A DNA stretch of 64,000 nt from an uncultured Selenomonas sp. (GTDB taxonomy: Bacteria; Bacillota; Negativicutes; Selenomonadales; Selenomonadaceae). Position 1 is the stretch's first letter, and every line of letters begins with the position of its first letter. Below are positions 32,868 to 41,612 of this stretch, one piece after another. A program made the position numbers and the translations under genes. The stretch covers positions 1-64,000 of the forward strand of contig CACZFT010000001.1 in assembly GCA_902780535.1 (NCBI GenBank), in the 5' to 3' direction. The notes below the pieces were generated by a model. It had not been told where the DNA came from, did no database searches, and saw nothing but the letters and a program-made list of their open reading frames with translations.

Positions 32868-33591
32868 ATTTTGGAACTGGGTGCGGGATGCCGATGGCAA
32901 CCGCACGCTTTTGCTCAACGGCACGATTGCGCAGGAGACCTGGTATGGCGATGAAGTCACACCGGGTCTTTTTCGTGAGGAGCTCGCGGGCGGCGCGGGG
33001 GACATCACGGTCTGGATCAATTCGCCGGGCGGCGATGTGTTCGCGGCGGCGCAAATCTACAATATGCTCATGGAGTACGCAGGCAACGTCACGGTGCGCA
33101 TCGACGGCATCGCGGCTTCGGCGGCGTCCGTCATCGCGATGGCCGGCACAACGGTCGAGATTTCGCCCGTGGGCATGATGATGATTCATAACCCGAGCAC
33201 GGTCGCGGTCGGCGATGCGAAAGAAATGCAGGCGGCGATCGAGATGCTTTCCGAGACAAAAGAAAGCATCCTCAATGCCTACGAGCTCAAGACGGGCCTC
33301 GACCGCGCCGTGCTCTCGGATTACATGGACGGCGAGTGCTGGATGAACGCGAAAAAGGCCGTGGAGCTCGGCTTCGCGGACAAGATTCTGTTCACGGACG
33401 AGTCGCAGGAAATGGAGAAACTTGCGGGTGGCACGGAAGCCATGCTGTTTTCGCGCCGGGCCGTGACGGCCTCGTTCCTCGACAAGCTGAAAGCAAGAAT
33501 GTCGGCAAAAGCGGACAAGCCGCAGCCGATGGATGATAACCGAGTTTCAGCAGATGTTTTGAAAAAGCGTCTCTCGCTGATTCTGCACTGA
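32857..33591 (+). CDS. ClpP-type prohead protease
   Basis: The start is the ATG at 32857 (MKRKFWNWVRDADGNR), behind GGAGGG; 244 residues. Serine protease fold with the catalytic Ser in GIAASAASVIAMAG and His in MMMIHNPST, as in ClpP-like phage maturation proteases. It cleaves scaffold and the N-terminal part of the capsid protein. C-terminal low-complexity tail may serve scaffolding. Confidence 0.93.
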   Translation: MKRKFWNWVRDADGNRTLLLNGTIAQETWYGDEVTPGLFREELAGGAGDITVWINSPGGDVFAAAQIYNMLMEYAGNVTVRIDGIAASAASVIAMAGTTVEISPVGMMMIHNPSTVAVGDAKEMQAAIEMLSETKESILNAYELKTGLDRAVLSDYMDGECWMNAKKAVELGFADKILFTDESQEMEKLAGGTEAMLFSRRAVTASFLDKLKARMSAKADKPQPMDDNRVSADVLKKRLSLILH

Positions 33592-33606
33592 CGAAAGGAG
33601 TACACA

Positions 33607-34794
33607 ATGACGGACATCATGGAACTTCGCGCGAAACGCGCAAACCTCTGGGAAGCCGCGAAGGCTTTTCTCGACACGCACACGGGCAAGGACGGCAAGC
33701 TCTCGCTGGAAGACAGCGCGGCCTACGACCGCATGGAGGCGGATGTCGTGGCGCTCGGCAAGGACATCGAGCGCCTCGAGCGCCAGGCGGCAATCGACAA
33801 GGAGCTCGCTCAGCCCGCGACCGCGCCCATCACGAACGCGCCGGGCGGCAAGACGGAGTATCCGCAGTCGGCTTATCACGATGCCGTGATGGATGCCATC
33901 CGCAGCCGTTTCCGCAAGGTCTCGGACGTGCTGCAGGAGGGTGTCGACACGGACGGCGGCTATCTCGTGCCGGAGGAAATGGACAGCCGCCTCGTTGACG
34001 TACTGACGGAAGAGAACGTCATGCGCACGCTCGGCACGACGCTCACGACGAGCGGCGAGCGCAAAATCAACATCGCTGCGACGAAGCCAGCCGCGAGCTG
34101 GATCGAGGAAGGCGGGGCGCTCTCGTTCGGTGACGCGACGTTCGACCAGATCATCCTCGACGCGCACAAGCTCCACGTTGCGATCAAGGTGACGGAGGAA
34201 CTGCTCTACGACAATGCGTTCAACCTCGAGAGCTACATCATCGAGCAGTTCGGCAAGGCCATCGCAAACGCCGAGGAAGACGCTTTTCTCAATGGCGATG
34301 GCGCGGCGAAGCCGAAAGGCCTGTTCCAGATGGCGGACACGGGCGTCACGACCTCGGGGGCGTCTATCGCGTCGGATGATTTGATTTCGCTCATCTACTC
34401 GCTCAAGCGCCCGTACCGCCGCAACGCCTCGTTCCTCGTGAACGACCAGACGCTTGCGGTCATCCGCAAGCTGAAGGACAACAACAACGCCTACCTCTGG
34501 CAGCCGTCGTACCAGGTGGGCGAACCCGACCGCCTTATGGGTTACGCCGTCTACACCTCGCCGTACGTTCCGACCGTCGAGGCGGGCGCGGCGGTGCTCG
34601 CGTTCGGCGATTACAGCTACTACAACATCGGCGACCGCGGCACGCGCACGTTGCAGGAGCTCAAAGAGCTCTTCGCGGGCAACGGCATGGTCGGCTACGT
34701 CATGAAGGAGCGCGTCGACGGCAAGCTCATCCTGCCCGAGGCGGTGAAGCTCCTGAAAATCAAGGGCACGGCGGCAGCGAAAGCGAACGGCTGA
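33607..34794 (+). CDS. HK97-type major capsid protein
   Basis: ATG behind GAAAGGAG; 395 residues. N-terminal coiled delta domain (about 1-95, later cleaved), then GGYLVPEEMDSRLVDVL, the typical start of the HK97 fold, and RTLQELKELFAGNGMVGYVMKERVDGKLI near the C-terminus. Forms the icosahedral shell. Confidence 0.96.
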   Translation: MTDIMELRAKRANLWEAAKAFLDTHTGKDGKLSLEDSAAYDRMEADVVALGKDIERLERQAAIDKELAQPATAPITNAPGGKTEYPQSAYHDAVMDAIRSRFRKVSDVLQEGVDTDGGYLVPEEMDSRLVDVLTEENVMRTLGTTLTTSGERKINIAATKPAASWIEEGGALSFGDATFDQIILDAHKLHVAIKVTEELLYDNAFNLESYIIEQFGKAIANAEEDAFLNGDGAAKPKGLFQMADTGVTTSGASIASDDLISLIYSLKRPYRRNASFLVNDQTLAVIRKLKDNNNAYLWQPSYQVGEPDRLMGYAVYTSPYVPTVEAGAAVLAFGDYSYYNIGDRGTRTLQELKELFAGNGMVGYVMKERVDGKLILPEAVKLLKIKGTAAAKANG

Positions 34795-34829
34795 CGTTCG
34801 CTGATTTGGAAGCAAGAGAGGGGATGCCT

Positions 34830-35105
34830 ATGATTGCCGATCTGGCAGAAGCGAAAACGTACCTGCGCGTGGATAGCGATGACGAAGATGCGCTCATTGA
34901 CGAGCTCTTGCGGGCAGCGCAACGGCTCTGCGAGGATGTTTCTCGATTAGATGAAACACACTTCGATGCATCGGGCGGCACGGCGAAAGCCGCCGTGCTC
35001 TACACGTTGGCCTATCTCTACGAGCACCGCGAGGAAGCCGACCATCACGCGCTCGTGCTGACGCTCCGCAACTTGCTCATGGGCGTCCGGGAGGAGGGAT
35101 TCTGA
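34830..35105 (+). CDS. Head-tail connector (gp6-like)
   Basis: The chosen start is the ATG at 34830 (MIADLAEAKTYLRVDSDDEDALIDELL), 6 bp after GAGGGG; 91 residues. The pattern AKTYLRVDSDDED-LI is the signature of phage gp6-like head-tail connectors. Binds beneath the portal. Confidence 0.9.
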   Translation: MIADLAEAKTYLRVDSDDEDALIDELLRAAQRLCEDVSRLDETHFDASGGTAKAAVLYTLAYLYEHREEADHHALVLTLRNLLMGVREEGF

Positions 35106-35443
35106 TGTATGTCACCATCGGCGAATTGCGCCATCGCGTGACCGTCGAGCGGGCTGTGACAGAGATCGATGATGCGGGCAATCTCATCACGTCGGAATGG
35201 CAGCCGCTTTTCACCACATGGGCGAAAGTGCTGCCGTATTCTGCAACCATCAAGGACGGCGCGACGGAGCAAGCGCCGGAGGTCGGCTACCGCATCGCCA
35301 TGCGTTATCGCACGGACATCCGCACGACCGACCGCCTGCGCTGGGCGGGCAAGACGCTCCTGCTTGTTGCGCCGCCGTACGGCAAGGACGGCAAGCGCGA
35401 ATACCTCATCCTCGAAGCGAAGGAGATGGTGGAAGATGGCTAA
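35105..35443 (+). CDS. Head-tail joining protein (SPP1 gp16-like)
   Basis: Start codon overlaps the last base of the connector gene; 112 residues. LRHRVTVERAVTEIDDAGNLITSEWQPLFTTWAKVLPYSA is the family signature; the end DRLRWAGKTLLLVAPP fits a small beta barrel. Acts as a stopper under the connector. Confidence 0.9.
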   Translation: MYVTIGELRHRVTVERAVTEIDDAGNLITSEWQPLFTTWAKVLPYSATIKDGATEQAPEVGYRIAMRYRTDIRTTDRLRWAGKTLLLVAPPYGKDGKREYLILEAKEMVEDG

Positions 35444-35813
35444 ATTCAAAAGGGCAGAAACCATCCTCAAAGAGCTCGGCGAGCAGGCGATGGAAGCGGC
35501 AAAAGCGGCGCTGGCCGATGGTGCGGAGGTCGTGGCCGACGAAGCGCGGCGGCGCTGTCCCGTCTATGATGGCCGCGACCGGCGCGTCGTGAAAGGTGCA
35601 CTGAAGAAATCCATCCATGTGGTGAAAGGCAAGGGCGGCAAGGAATGCTACATCGTCGCGGATGCGCAGGCGCAGGACGGGCTGTTCTACGGCACAATCG
35701 TGGAATTCAGTCCGAAGGGCAGGCCGTTTCTTTATCCCGCGCTCGACGCGAAGCGCAAGGCCGTGCAGGATATCATCATCGAGCGCGTGCGGGAGGCGAT
35801 CCGACGAAAATGA
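35436..35813 (+). CDS. HK97 gp10-like tail completion protein
   Basis: ATG at 35436 (MAKFKRAETILKELGEQAMEA), overlapping the preceding stop by 8 bp; 125 residues. AADEARRRCPVYDG-like segment (VVADEARRRCPV), KGALKKSIHVVKG and VEFSPKGRPFLYPALDAKRKAV follow the gp10/DUF646 pattern. Joins tail to head. Confidence 0.9.
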   Translation: MAKFKRAETILKELGEQAMEAAKAALADGAEVVADEARRRCPVYDGRDRRVVKGALKKSIHVVKGKGGKECYIVADAQAQDGLFYGTIVEFSPKGRPFLYPALDAKRKAVQDIIIERVREAIRRK

Positions 35814-36181
35814 ACATCAAGGAACAGGTCTATCAAGCGCTCTCGCGCTCGAAGAAACTCACGGCGCTTCTTGCGCACGACCGCCGGGGGCGCTGTATTT
35901 ATCCCATGCGCAGCCCGGACGCGGGCAGCTATCCCATCCTCGTGTATTCCGTCATTTCGGACGTGCCGGCCGTCATGGCGGACGGCGAGGAACGGGAGCG
36001 CGTCGTGACGGTGCGCATTCATATTCTCACGAAAGACGGAAACTTCGAGAGCATCCTCCGAGAGATTCAAAAAGTGATGGTCGGCATCGGCTTCGTCCGG
36101 GCGCAGAGCGTGGAATTTGCGGAGGGACAGCTTTTCATCATGGCCATCGACTATCGGACAGGAACAGGAGGCATCATTTAA
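35810..36181 (+). CDS. Tail terminator/completion protein (DUF3168-like)
   Basis: ATG overlaps the preceding stop (ATGA); 123 residues. LYLVYSV-type core (SYPILVYSVISDVPAVMADGEERERVVTVRIHILTKD) matches the DUF3168/gpU-like pattern. Caps the tail tube. Confidence 0.85.
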   Translation: MNIKEQVYQALSRSKKLTALLAHDRRGRCIYPMRSPDAGSYPILVYSVISDVPAVMADGEERERVVTVRIHILTKDGNFESILREIQKVMVGIGFVRAQSVEFAEGQLFIMAIDYRTGTGGII

Positions 36182-36793
36182 ATGGCAGATACGGAAAACA
36201 CGGAAATCACCACGGCAACTCGCCCGGCGAGCCGCCTCGCGAGCGGGCAGTTCATCAACATTCAGCGGCTCCACGTCGCGAAACTCCTCACGGACAGCAC
36301 GGACGGCGCGACGTATGACGAGCCCGTCGACCTCGGCAAGGTGCTGCGCAGCATCGACATCAAGCCGTCGAACAGCCAGGCCGACCTCTACGCGGACGGG
36401 CAGTCCATCGACACGGCATCGAGCACGGCCTCATACGAGCTCACGTTCGACACGGCGGCGCTCCCGCTCGCCTATACGGCCTACCTGCTCGGCCACCATT
36501 ACGAAAACGGTGTGATGGTCGCGAACAAGGATGACGTCGCGCCCTATTTCGCCGTGCTGTTCCAATCGGACAAGCGCAACGGCAAGGCGCGGTACATGAA
36601 ATTCTACAAGGTGCAGTTCCAGGAGCCGTCCATCAAGGGCTCGACGAAAGAGGAGAACATTTCCTACCAGACGCCGACGCTGACCGCGAAGGCCATCTAT
36701 CGCCTGTCGGACGGCAACTGCTACACTTACGCTGATGACGAGGATGCCGGCTTCACGGCAGAAAACGCCGCGAAGTGGTACACGACGGTTTGA
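36182..36793 (+). CDS. Major tail tube protein
   Basis: ATG directly after the previous stop; 203 residues. FINIQRLHVAKLLTDSTDGATYDEPVDLGKVLRSIDIKPS and LYADGQSIDTASSTASYELTFDTAALPLAYTAYLLGHHYENGVM are the phi13/TP901-type tail tube pattern. Polymerises into the long non-contractile tail, consistent with no sheath gene. Confidence 0.92.
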   Translation: MADTENTEITTATRPASRLASGQFINIQRLHVAKLLTDSTDGATYDEPVDLGKVLRSIDIKPSNSQADLYADGQSIDTASSTASYELTFDTAALPLAYTAYLLGHHYENGVMVANKDDVAPYFAVLFQSDKRNGKARYMKFYKVQFQEPSIKGSTKEENISYQTPTLTAKAIYRLSDGNCYTYADDEDAGFTAENAAKWYTTV

Positions 36794-36803
36794 GGAGGGC
36801 ATC

Positions 36804-37130
36804 ATGGACGAAAAAGTGCTGCATCCGCAGTTGGTTATCAATGGGAAAGCTATCAAACCCGCCCCGCCGAAGATGCGCGTCTGGCGGGCGTTCCTCGCGT
36901 TTTTCGACGAGGACAAGAGCCATTTGACCATGGAAGAATTTCTTGACAAGCACATCGACCTCATCGTGCTGGCGTTCGGCCGGCCAGAGGCCACGAGAGA
37001 ATCTGTGGAGGATACGCTCGACATCGCGGACGTCGTGCCGTTCACCCGCGACCTGTTCGGCTGGCTCCAGACGCAGACATTCGCGAAGCTGGTGAAGCTC
37101 CCAAACGCGGCGGCGGGGAAGGAGGACTGA
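36804..37130 (+). CDS. Tail assembly chaperone (gpG-like)
   Basis: ATG at 36804 (MDEKVLHPQLVINGKAIKP), behind GAGGAGG; 108 residues. Small acidic helical protein (FLAFFDEDKSHLTMEEFLDKHIDLIVLAFG), as usual between tail tube and tape measure. Near its end a slippery CCCAAAC allows a -1 shift into the next frame. Confidence 0.85.
   Translation: MDEKVLHPQLVINGKAIKPAPPKMRVWRAFLAFFDEDKSHLTMEEFLDKHIDLIVLAFGRPEATRESVEDTLDIADVVPFTRDLFGWLQTQTFAKLVKLPNAAAGKED
37100..37106 (+). other. Slippery heptamer for programmed -1 frameshift
   Basis: C-CCA-AAC in the zero frame of gpG (CCA codon at 37101) is an X-XXY-YYZ heptamer, placed eight codons before the gpG stop. It lies where siphophage G/GT shifts occur. 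Confidence 0.75.
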
Positions 37131-37303
37131 ATCTTTCCCCGTATCAAAATTTGCTTCTTTACTACGAGCGGCTGCAATCCGCCTACGGCTGGACGATGCA
37201 GCAGGTCGACGCTCACGAGATCGCCTTCCTGCTCGACCAGTTGTACGTCATGAGCTTGTCACGCACGGAAGGCCACGCAAAATTTATCGACGATGTGATG
37301 TGA
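37106..37303 (+). CDS. Tail assembly chaperone extension (gpT part of gpGT), read by -1 frameshift
   Basis: In the -1 frame after the heptamer, an open stretch of 65 codons runs to TGA at 37301-37303 (RGGGEGGLNLSPYQNLLLYYERLQSAYGW..., with HAKFIDDVM at the end). It has no ATG/GTG start and no ribosome binding site of its own, as expected for gpT. The fused product of about 166 residues is the G-T chaperone that binds the tape measure protein, whose gene starts 2 bp downstream. Confidence 0.85.
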   Translation, partial: RGGGEGGLNLSPYQNLLLYYERLQSAYGWTMQQVDAHEIAFLLDQLYVMSLSRTEGHAKFIDDVM

Positions 37304-37304
37304 C

Positions 37305-39902
37305 ATGGCGAAACGCGGACAGAAAATTGACGAGCTTTACTTGAGCCTCGGGCTCGACATCGCCCAGCTGCAACTCGACTTCGACACGGCGGGCAAAACC
37401 GTCTCGCAGGCGATGGCGCGGCTGAACAGCAAGGAAACCCAGCTGAAGCTCCGCATGGACATCGACCTCACGAAGCTCGACGAGGCAGGCACGGAGCTCG
37501 ACAAGGTCGAGGTCAAGTACAAGGCGATCAACCGGCAGCTCGACATCCAGCGGCAGAAAGAAGAAATCCTCGCGGCTGTCCTCAAGGATGCACAGAAGAC
37601 GAGCGGCATGGACAGCGGCGCGGCCAGCCGTGCCGAGACGAATCTTCTGAAGCAGCAGCGGATCGTCGCGCAGACGGAAGCGGAACTGCGGCGGCTCGGC
37701 AAGGAATACGCGAACGTCGGCCAGCAGATGAATGCGGCAGGCCGTCAGGCGGGGACGTTTGGCGCACGGATGCAGCGCGGCATTGCGCAGGCGCATACAG
37801 GTCTGACGAAGCTCTCGAACGGCTTCTCCCTGCTCAACGCCAAGACTGCTGCCGTCATGGCAGCCGTTTCGACCGGCGCGGGCCTTTTCACGCTGACAAA
37901 GGGCGCGATGGAGGCGGGCGAAAATATCTATCGCCTCTCGAAACGTCTCCATGCCTCGGCAGGCGAAGCAGCGCAACTCAACCGCACGTTCCAGCTGGCT
38001 GGCATGGACGTGATGACGGTCATCCCGCTCATCGCGAAGCTCGACAAGCAAATCGAGTCGGCTGGAACATCGGGCAACGAAACGACGGAAGCGCTCGCCC
38101 GCTTCGGCGTTACCATCCAAGACCAGCAGGGCAATCTCCTGCCGCTCAACGAGCAGTTAGCCGAGCTCGCGAAGGGCTACCAATACGCCGTTGACATGGG
38201 GCAGGAAGAAGCCTACACTGCCGAAGTCCTCGGTGCGCGTGGCGCGGCGCTCGTTCCGCTTCTCGAGCAGTACCAAGACCTCATGCAGATCTCGGCGAAC
38301 GTCAAAACGACGGGCCTGCTGAATCCAGAGGAAAGCCATCAGACGTGGCTTGAATGGAAGCAGATGGAGATGGAGCTCGGGCAGCTCAAGGGCGCGATCG
38401 GCGCAGCGCTCCTGCCCGTCTCGAAAGAGCTCATGCCCGAGGTGACGGATGCGTTTCGCGCTCTTGTGCAGGAAATTTCCGAGCACAAGGACGACATCAA
38501 GGAAGCCATCCTCGGCTGGGGAACGGCGCTCAAAGGCGTCGCGGAGGTCGCGACGTTCGTCGGCGAGCAGATCAAGAAAGTCAGCGATCACGCCAAGGCG
38601 AACGAATGGCTCGTGAAGAACCACCCGATGGCCGGGCCGCTCATCGGCATCCCCTTCATCGGCGGGGCCGTGCTCGACCGGATGTATGGGGACGAGTATC
38701 AGGCGTATCTCAAAGAGCAGGAGGCGCTCAAAGAGAAAGCGAAGGCCGAGAAGAAAGCCGCTGAAGCCGCGAAGGAAAACAAGAACGCCGAGTTCGAGAA
38801 CGCGACGGCAGCGAAGCGTCGTGCCGAGGCGGAGAAAGAGGCCGCGAAAGCCACGGAAGAAGCGGCGAAAGCGAACGCCGACTTGACGGAAAGACTGTAC
38901 ACGCTCACCCACAACGAGCTCGAAGCCTCGCTCCATGCCGTGGACAAGGAAATCGAATCGTTCCGCGAGAAAGGCGCGGACGTCAACCTGCTTGACGAAT
39001 ACAAGATCGCGAAGCAGGCGAAAATCTACGAGGACTTCCAGCGAAACGTCGTGGACGCGACGCAAGCCATCTATCGCAACGACCTCGAGAACAAGCTCGC
39101 GAATATCGACCGCGAGGCCGCGGCCTACCGGCAGAAGGGGCTCGACGAAGTCAGCGCGACCGAGTGGGCCGAGGCCAGCAAGGCGCAGGTTATGCAGGCG
39201 TTCGAAAGCGACGTCGCGTCGAAGGTTGATGCCGTCTGGAAGACGGAACTCCAGAACCGATTGGATGACATCGAGCGCGAGAAGCAGGCGTGGATGCAGA
39301 AGGGGCTCGACGAGGTCAAGGCGACCGAATGGGCGGAGAAGGAAAAGCTCGACGCGAAGCGCAACGCCGCGCTGCAAGTGCTCCAGTCGCAGAAAGACGA
39401 GTTTCGCGCCTACCTCCAAGGCGGGCAGCGCGGCCTCGCCGAGTATTACAAAAAGGCGCACGGCTTCACGATGGACGATCTCCAGATGACGCCGGAACAG
39501 CTGGCCGGCTTCCAGCAAGCGCGGCAGCAGATGCTCGAAAACCTCCTGCCGAACTTCCGCGACCCTGCCGTGATTCAAAGGGAGCGTGAGGCATGGGAAG
39601 CGCAGTATCGGGCGAACATGGAGGCGAACGGCTACGCGCAGGCGATGGACGGGACGTTCCAGCCCATGGCGCGGGCGATGGATCGTCTCGCGGATGCGCC
39701 CATCGCGCCGCAAGGAACGGATTCACAGGCCCAGCCGACCGTGACGGATAACCGCCAAGTGACGGTGCAAGTCAGCATCGAGAACGCCGTTACGGCAGAC
39801 AACGAGGGCATCCGTTACCTCGCAGACCAGGTGGCCGACCGCATCGAGCCGGCCGTCAAGCAAGCGCTAGGAGATGGTGAAAATACATATCGCGATTGGT
39901 GA
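37305..39902 (+). CDS. Tail tape measure protein
   Basis: ATG start; 865 residues. Long coiled coil with a hydrophobic segment near 175-200 (FSLLNAKTAAVMAAVSTGAGLF). An Ala/Lys/Glu-rich region (about 470-540) is followed by three repeats of a unit around KGLDEVSATEWAEASKAQ / KGLDEVKATEWAEKEK. Length sets tail length, about 1.5 angstrom per residue in related phages. Follows the frameshifting chaperones as usual. Confidence 0.94.
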   Translation: MAKRGQKIDELYLSLGLDIAQLQLDFDTAGKTVSQAMARLNSKETQLKLRMDIDLTKLDEAGTELDKVEVKYKAINRQLDIQRQKEEILAAVLKDAQKTSGMDSGAASRAETNLLKQQRIVAQTEAELRRLGKEYANVGQQMNAAGRQAGTFGARMQRGIAQAHTGLTKLSNGFSLLNAKTAAVMAAVSTGAGLFTLTKGAMEAGENIYRLSKRLHASAGEAAQLNRTFQLAGMDVMTVIPLIAKLDKQIESAGTSGNETTEALARFGVTIQDQQGNLLPLNEQLAELAKGYQYAVDMGQEEAYTAEVLGARGAALVPLLEQYQDLMQISANVKTTGLLNPEESHQTWLEWKQMEMELGQLKGAIGAALLPVSKELMPEVTDAFRALVQEISEHKDDIKEAILGWGTALKGVAEVATFVGEQIKKVSDHAKANEWLVKNHPMAGPLIGIPFIGGAVLDRMYGDEYQAYLKEQEALKEKAKAEKKAAEAAKENKNAEFENATAAKRRAEAEKEAAKATEEAAKANADLTERLYTLTHNELEASLHAVDKEIESFREKGADVNLLDEYKIAKQAKIYEDFQRNVVDATQAIYRNDLENKLANIDREAAAYRQKGLDEVSATEWAEASKAQVMQAFESDVASKVDAVWKTELQNRLDDIEREKQAWMQKGLDEVKATEWAEKEKLDAKRNAALQVLQSQKDEFRAYLQGGQRGLAEYYKKAHGFTMDDLQMTPEQLAGFQQARQQMLENLLPNFRDPAVIQREREAWEAQYRANMEANGYAQAMDGTFQPMARAMDRLADAPIAPQGTDSQAQPTVTDNRQVTVQVSIENAVTADNEGIRYLADQVADRIEPAVKQALGDGENTYRDW

Positions 39903-40218
39903 CATCACGACGCTCGACACGGAAAACTGGCAGGTCGTCCCCGATGACCGCCAGCAGCTGGTGGAAATCATCGGCGGCGTGGCCGTGCAGGACTTCGGCC
40001 ATGTCGCGGCAGGGGACAAGATTTCCTGCACCGTGCGCGTACGGAAACGCGACTTCGACACGCTTGTCGGTTACTGGGACAACCGCACGCCCGTCACGGT
40101 GACGGACGAAGCGGGCATCGTCTGGGAAAATATGCGCGTCGTGGTCAAGAGCTACGAGTACGTGCCGCGCTTTTCCAGCAAGGCGGTGCAGGCGTCAATC
40201 GAATTTTGGAGGGTATAG
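39874..40218 (+). CDS. Small tail protein overlapping the tape measure end
   Basis: Start either ATG 39874 or GTG 39877. AGGAG directly touches the ATG, so GTG may be used. 114 residues, beta-rich (HIAIGDITTLDTENWQVVPDDRQQLVEIIGGVAVQDFGHVAAGDKISCTVRVRKRDF). Overlaps the tape measure gene by 29 bp. Resembles small distal tail components of Negativicute phages. Precise role unknown. Confidence 0.75.
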   Translation: MVKIHIAIGDITTLDTENWQVVPDDRQQLVEIIGGVAVQDFGHVAAGDKISCTVRVRKRDFDTLVGYWDNRTPVTVTDEAGIVWENMRVVVKSYEYVPRFSSKAVQASIEFWRV

Positions 40219-40220
40219 AC

Positions 40221-40661
40221 ATGGCAGACCTCATTCAGATTTACACAAACAATCCCACGGTGCTGGGGACGGACGGCACGCTCGTCTCGAGCGGCACGGG
40301 CCTTGCGCCCATCTCGGTATCACTTGACGCCGCGAAGGAAGAGCAGAAAGCCATCAAGTGCGCCCTGCGCGTCCCGACCGGCTACAAGCAGCAGGGCAGC
40401 ATCACGCTGAAATTCACAGGAGACACAGCGAGCCTGTGGAAAATCGCGCAAGGCTACGACGAGACGGATGCGGCAAAAGCGCTCACGAGCCTTGCGTGGA
40501 AGGACGAGATTGAGATTGCGGAGGGTGCGGAGGTTCACACGAATTACGTGTTCTGGGTGCGGGCGGGCTGCTCGAAAGACGAGCGCCCGCAGAGCGACAC
40601 GGGCGTCAAGCTGCAGGCCGAGGGCACGATCGTCGTGGACGAGGAGGCGAAGAGCTCGTGA
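40221..40661 (+). CDS. Tail structural protein, 146 residues
   Basis: The start is the ATG at 40221 (MADLIQIYTNNPTVLGTDG), behind GGAGGG. Beta-rich sequence (GTLVSSGTGLAPISVSLDAAKEEQKAIKCALRVPTGYKQQGSITLKFTGD). It may be a distal tail or receptor-binding accessory. No firm family. Lies between tape measure and the LamG-like protein. Confidence 0.75.
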   Translation: MADLIQIYTNNPTVLGTDGTLVSSGTGLAPISVSLDAAKEEQKAIKCALRVPTGYKQQGSITLKFTGDTASLWKIAQGYDETDAAKALTSLAWKDEIEIAEGAEVHTNYVFWVRAGCSKDERPQSDTGVKLQAEGTIVVDEEAKSS

Positions 40662-41611
40662 GCTTCAAGTATCTGAATCCCGGCTTTCCAGGACTGCTCG
40701 ACACGACAAGCGGCGTGCTCGTGGAGGACGAGAAGTGCAGCCGGACGGGCGTCGGTTTCTGGCAGCCAAACACAGAAAAAGGTGTGAAGTTTCCCACATA
40801 CCCGCAAGAGCTCTATTGCAAGTTCGATTTCTTCCTGTACTATGACACATCTTCTAATACGGATTATTCCATCATCGTCCGCACGAACTATCCATATTGC
40901 GGCATTTCTCTCAAAAAGTCAAAGGCGTATGTTGACTTCGAATACCATGTGCGCAGTTATGATTACACGATTGCCTATGGGAATGAAACAGCGAAGCTGC
41001 AGGATGAAGGGAACTTGCGGCTCAATCAGGTGAATACGGTCTGTTTCCACTACAAGCCATCAACATCGAGCTCGTCTAATGACAGCGTGATTGAAATCTT
41101 CGTCAATGGAAAGCGGAAGGTGCGGAGCAGTCGTTATGCTGAGTTCCCCAGTAGCAGCGAAGGGGTCACCATGGCGTTTTCCAGCAGCAATGCCATCGCG
41201 CCGCTCTCGAGCATCCTCCTGTCCGACGAGCCATTCGATATGCGGGAAAGCCTCGTACGCGTGCCTGTCAAATCTGTCACGACGGACATGACAGACAACG
41301 GTGACGGGACATACACGACGTCAGAAGTCGGGCAGACGCTGTTGCAGGAGCTCGATGTTCCAGCGCTTCTCGAGGCGCATGGAGCAACTTCGGACGTGAC
41401 GGGCATCCTTTCCGTCGCTTCGCCTGCCTGTCGGACGGAGGCGCTCAACCAGCTCACGCACATCGAAAAACAGGGCGATACTGTCACGGAATATGGAAGC
41501 ACCGAGGTCGGGCTGGACGCGACGGGAGCCGCTTGCGCCGTGCGGCCAGTCTCCATGAAGCTTTCGGAACTGGCTGGACTTTCGGTCGGCTGGAAAGCGG
41601 GGAGCAAATGA
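40658..41611 (+). CDS. LamG-like tail protein, probable carbohydrate-binding
   Basis: GTG start overlapping the previous stop; 317 residues. The first 200 residues read like a jelly-roll lectin domain (LYCKFDFFLYYDTSSNTDYSIIVRTNYPYCGISL, NTVCFHYKP, VIEIFVNGKRKV). The base composition from 40830 to 41200 is AT-richer than the flanking genes, suggesting domain exchange. It could bind the host surface. Confidence 0.75.
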   Translation: MSFKYLNPGFPGLLDTTSGVLVEDEKCSRTGVGFWQPNTEKGVKFPTYPQELYCKFDFFLYYDTSSNTDYSIIVRTNYPYCGISLKKSKAYVDFEYHVRSYDYTIAYGNETAKLQDEGNLRLNQVNTVCFHYKPSTSSSSNDSVIEIFVNGKRKVRSSRYAEFPSSSEGVTMAFSSSNAIAPLSSILLSDEPFDMRESLVRVPVKSVTTDMTDNGDGTYTTSEVGQTLLQELDVPALLEAHGATSDVTGILSVASPACRTEALNQLTHIEKQGDTVTEYGSTEVGLDATGAACAVRPVSMKLSELAGLSVGWKAGSK

Positions 41612-41612
41612 C

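Noticed and set aside
37127-37303. Separate small gene starting at the CTG at 37127
   Set aside because: No ATG, GTG or TTG start with a binding site; the slippery heptamer and phase support frameshift reading instead.
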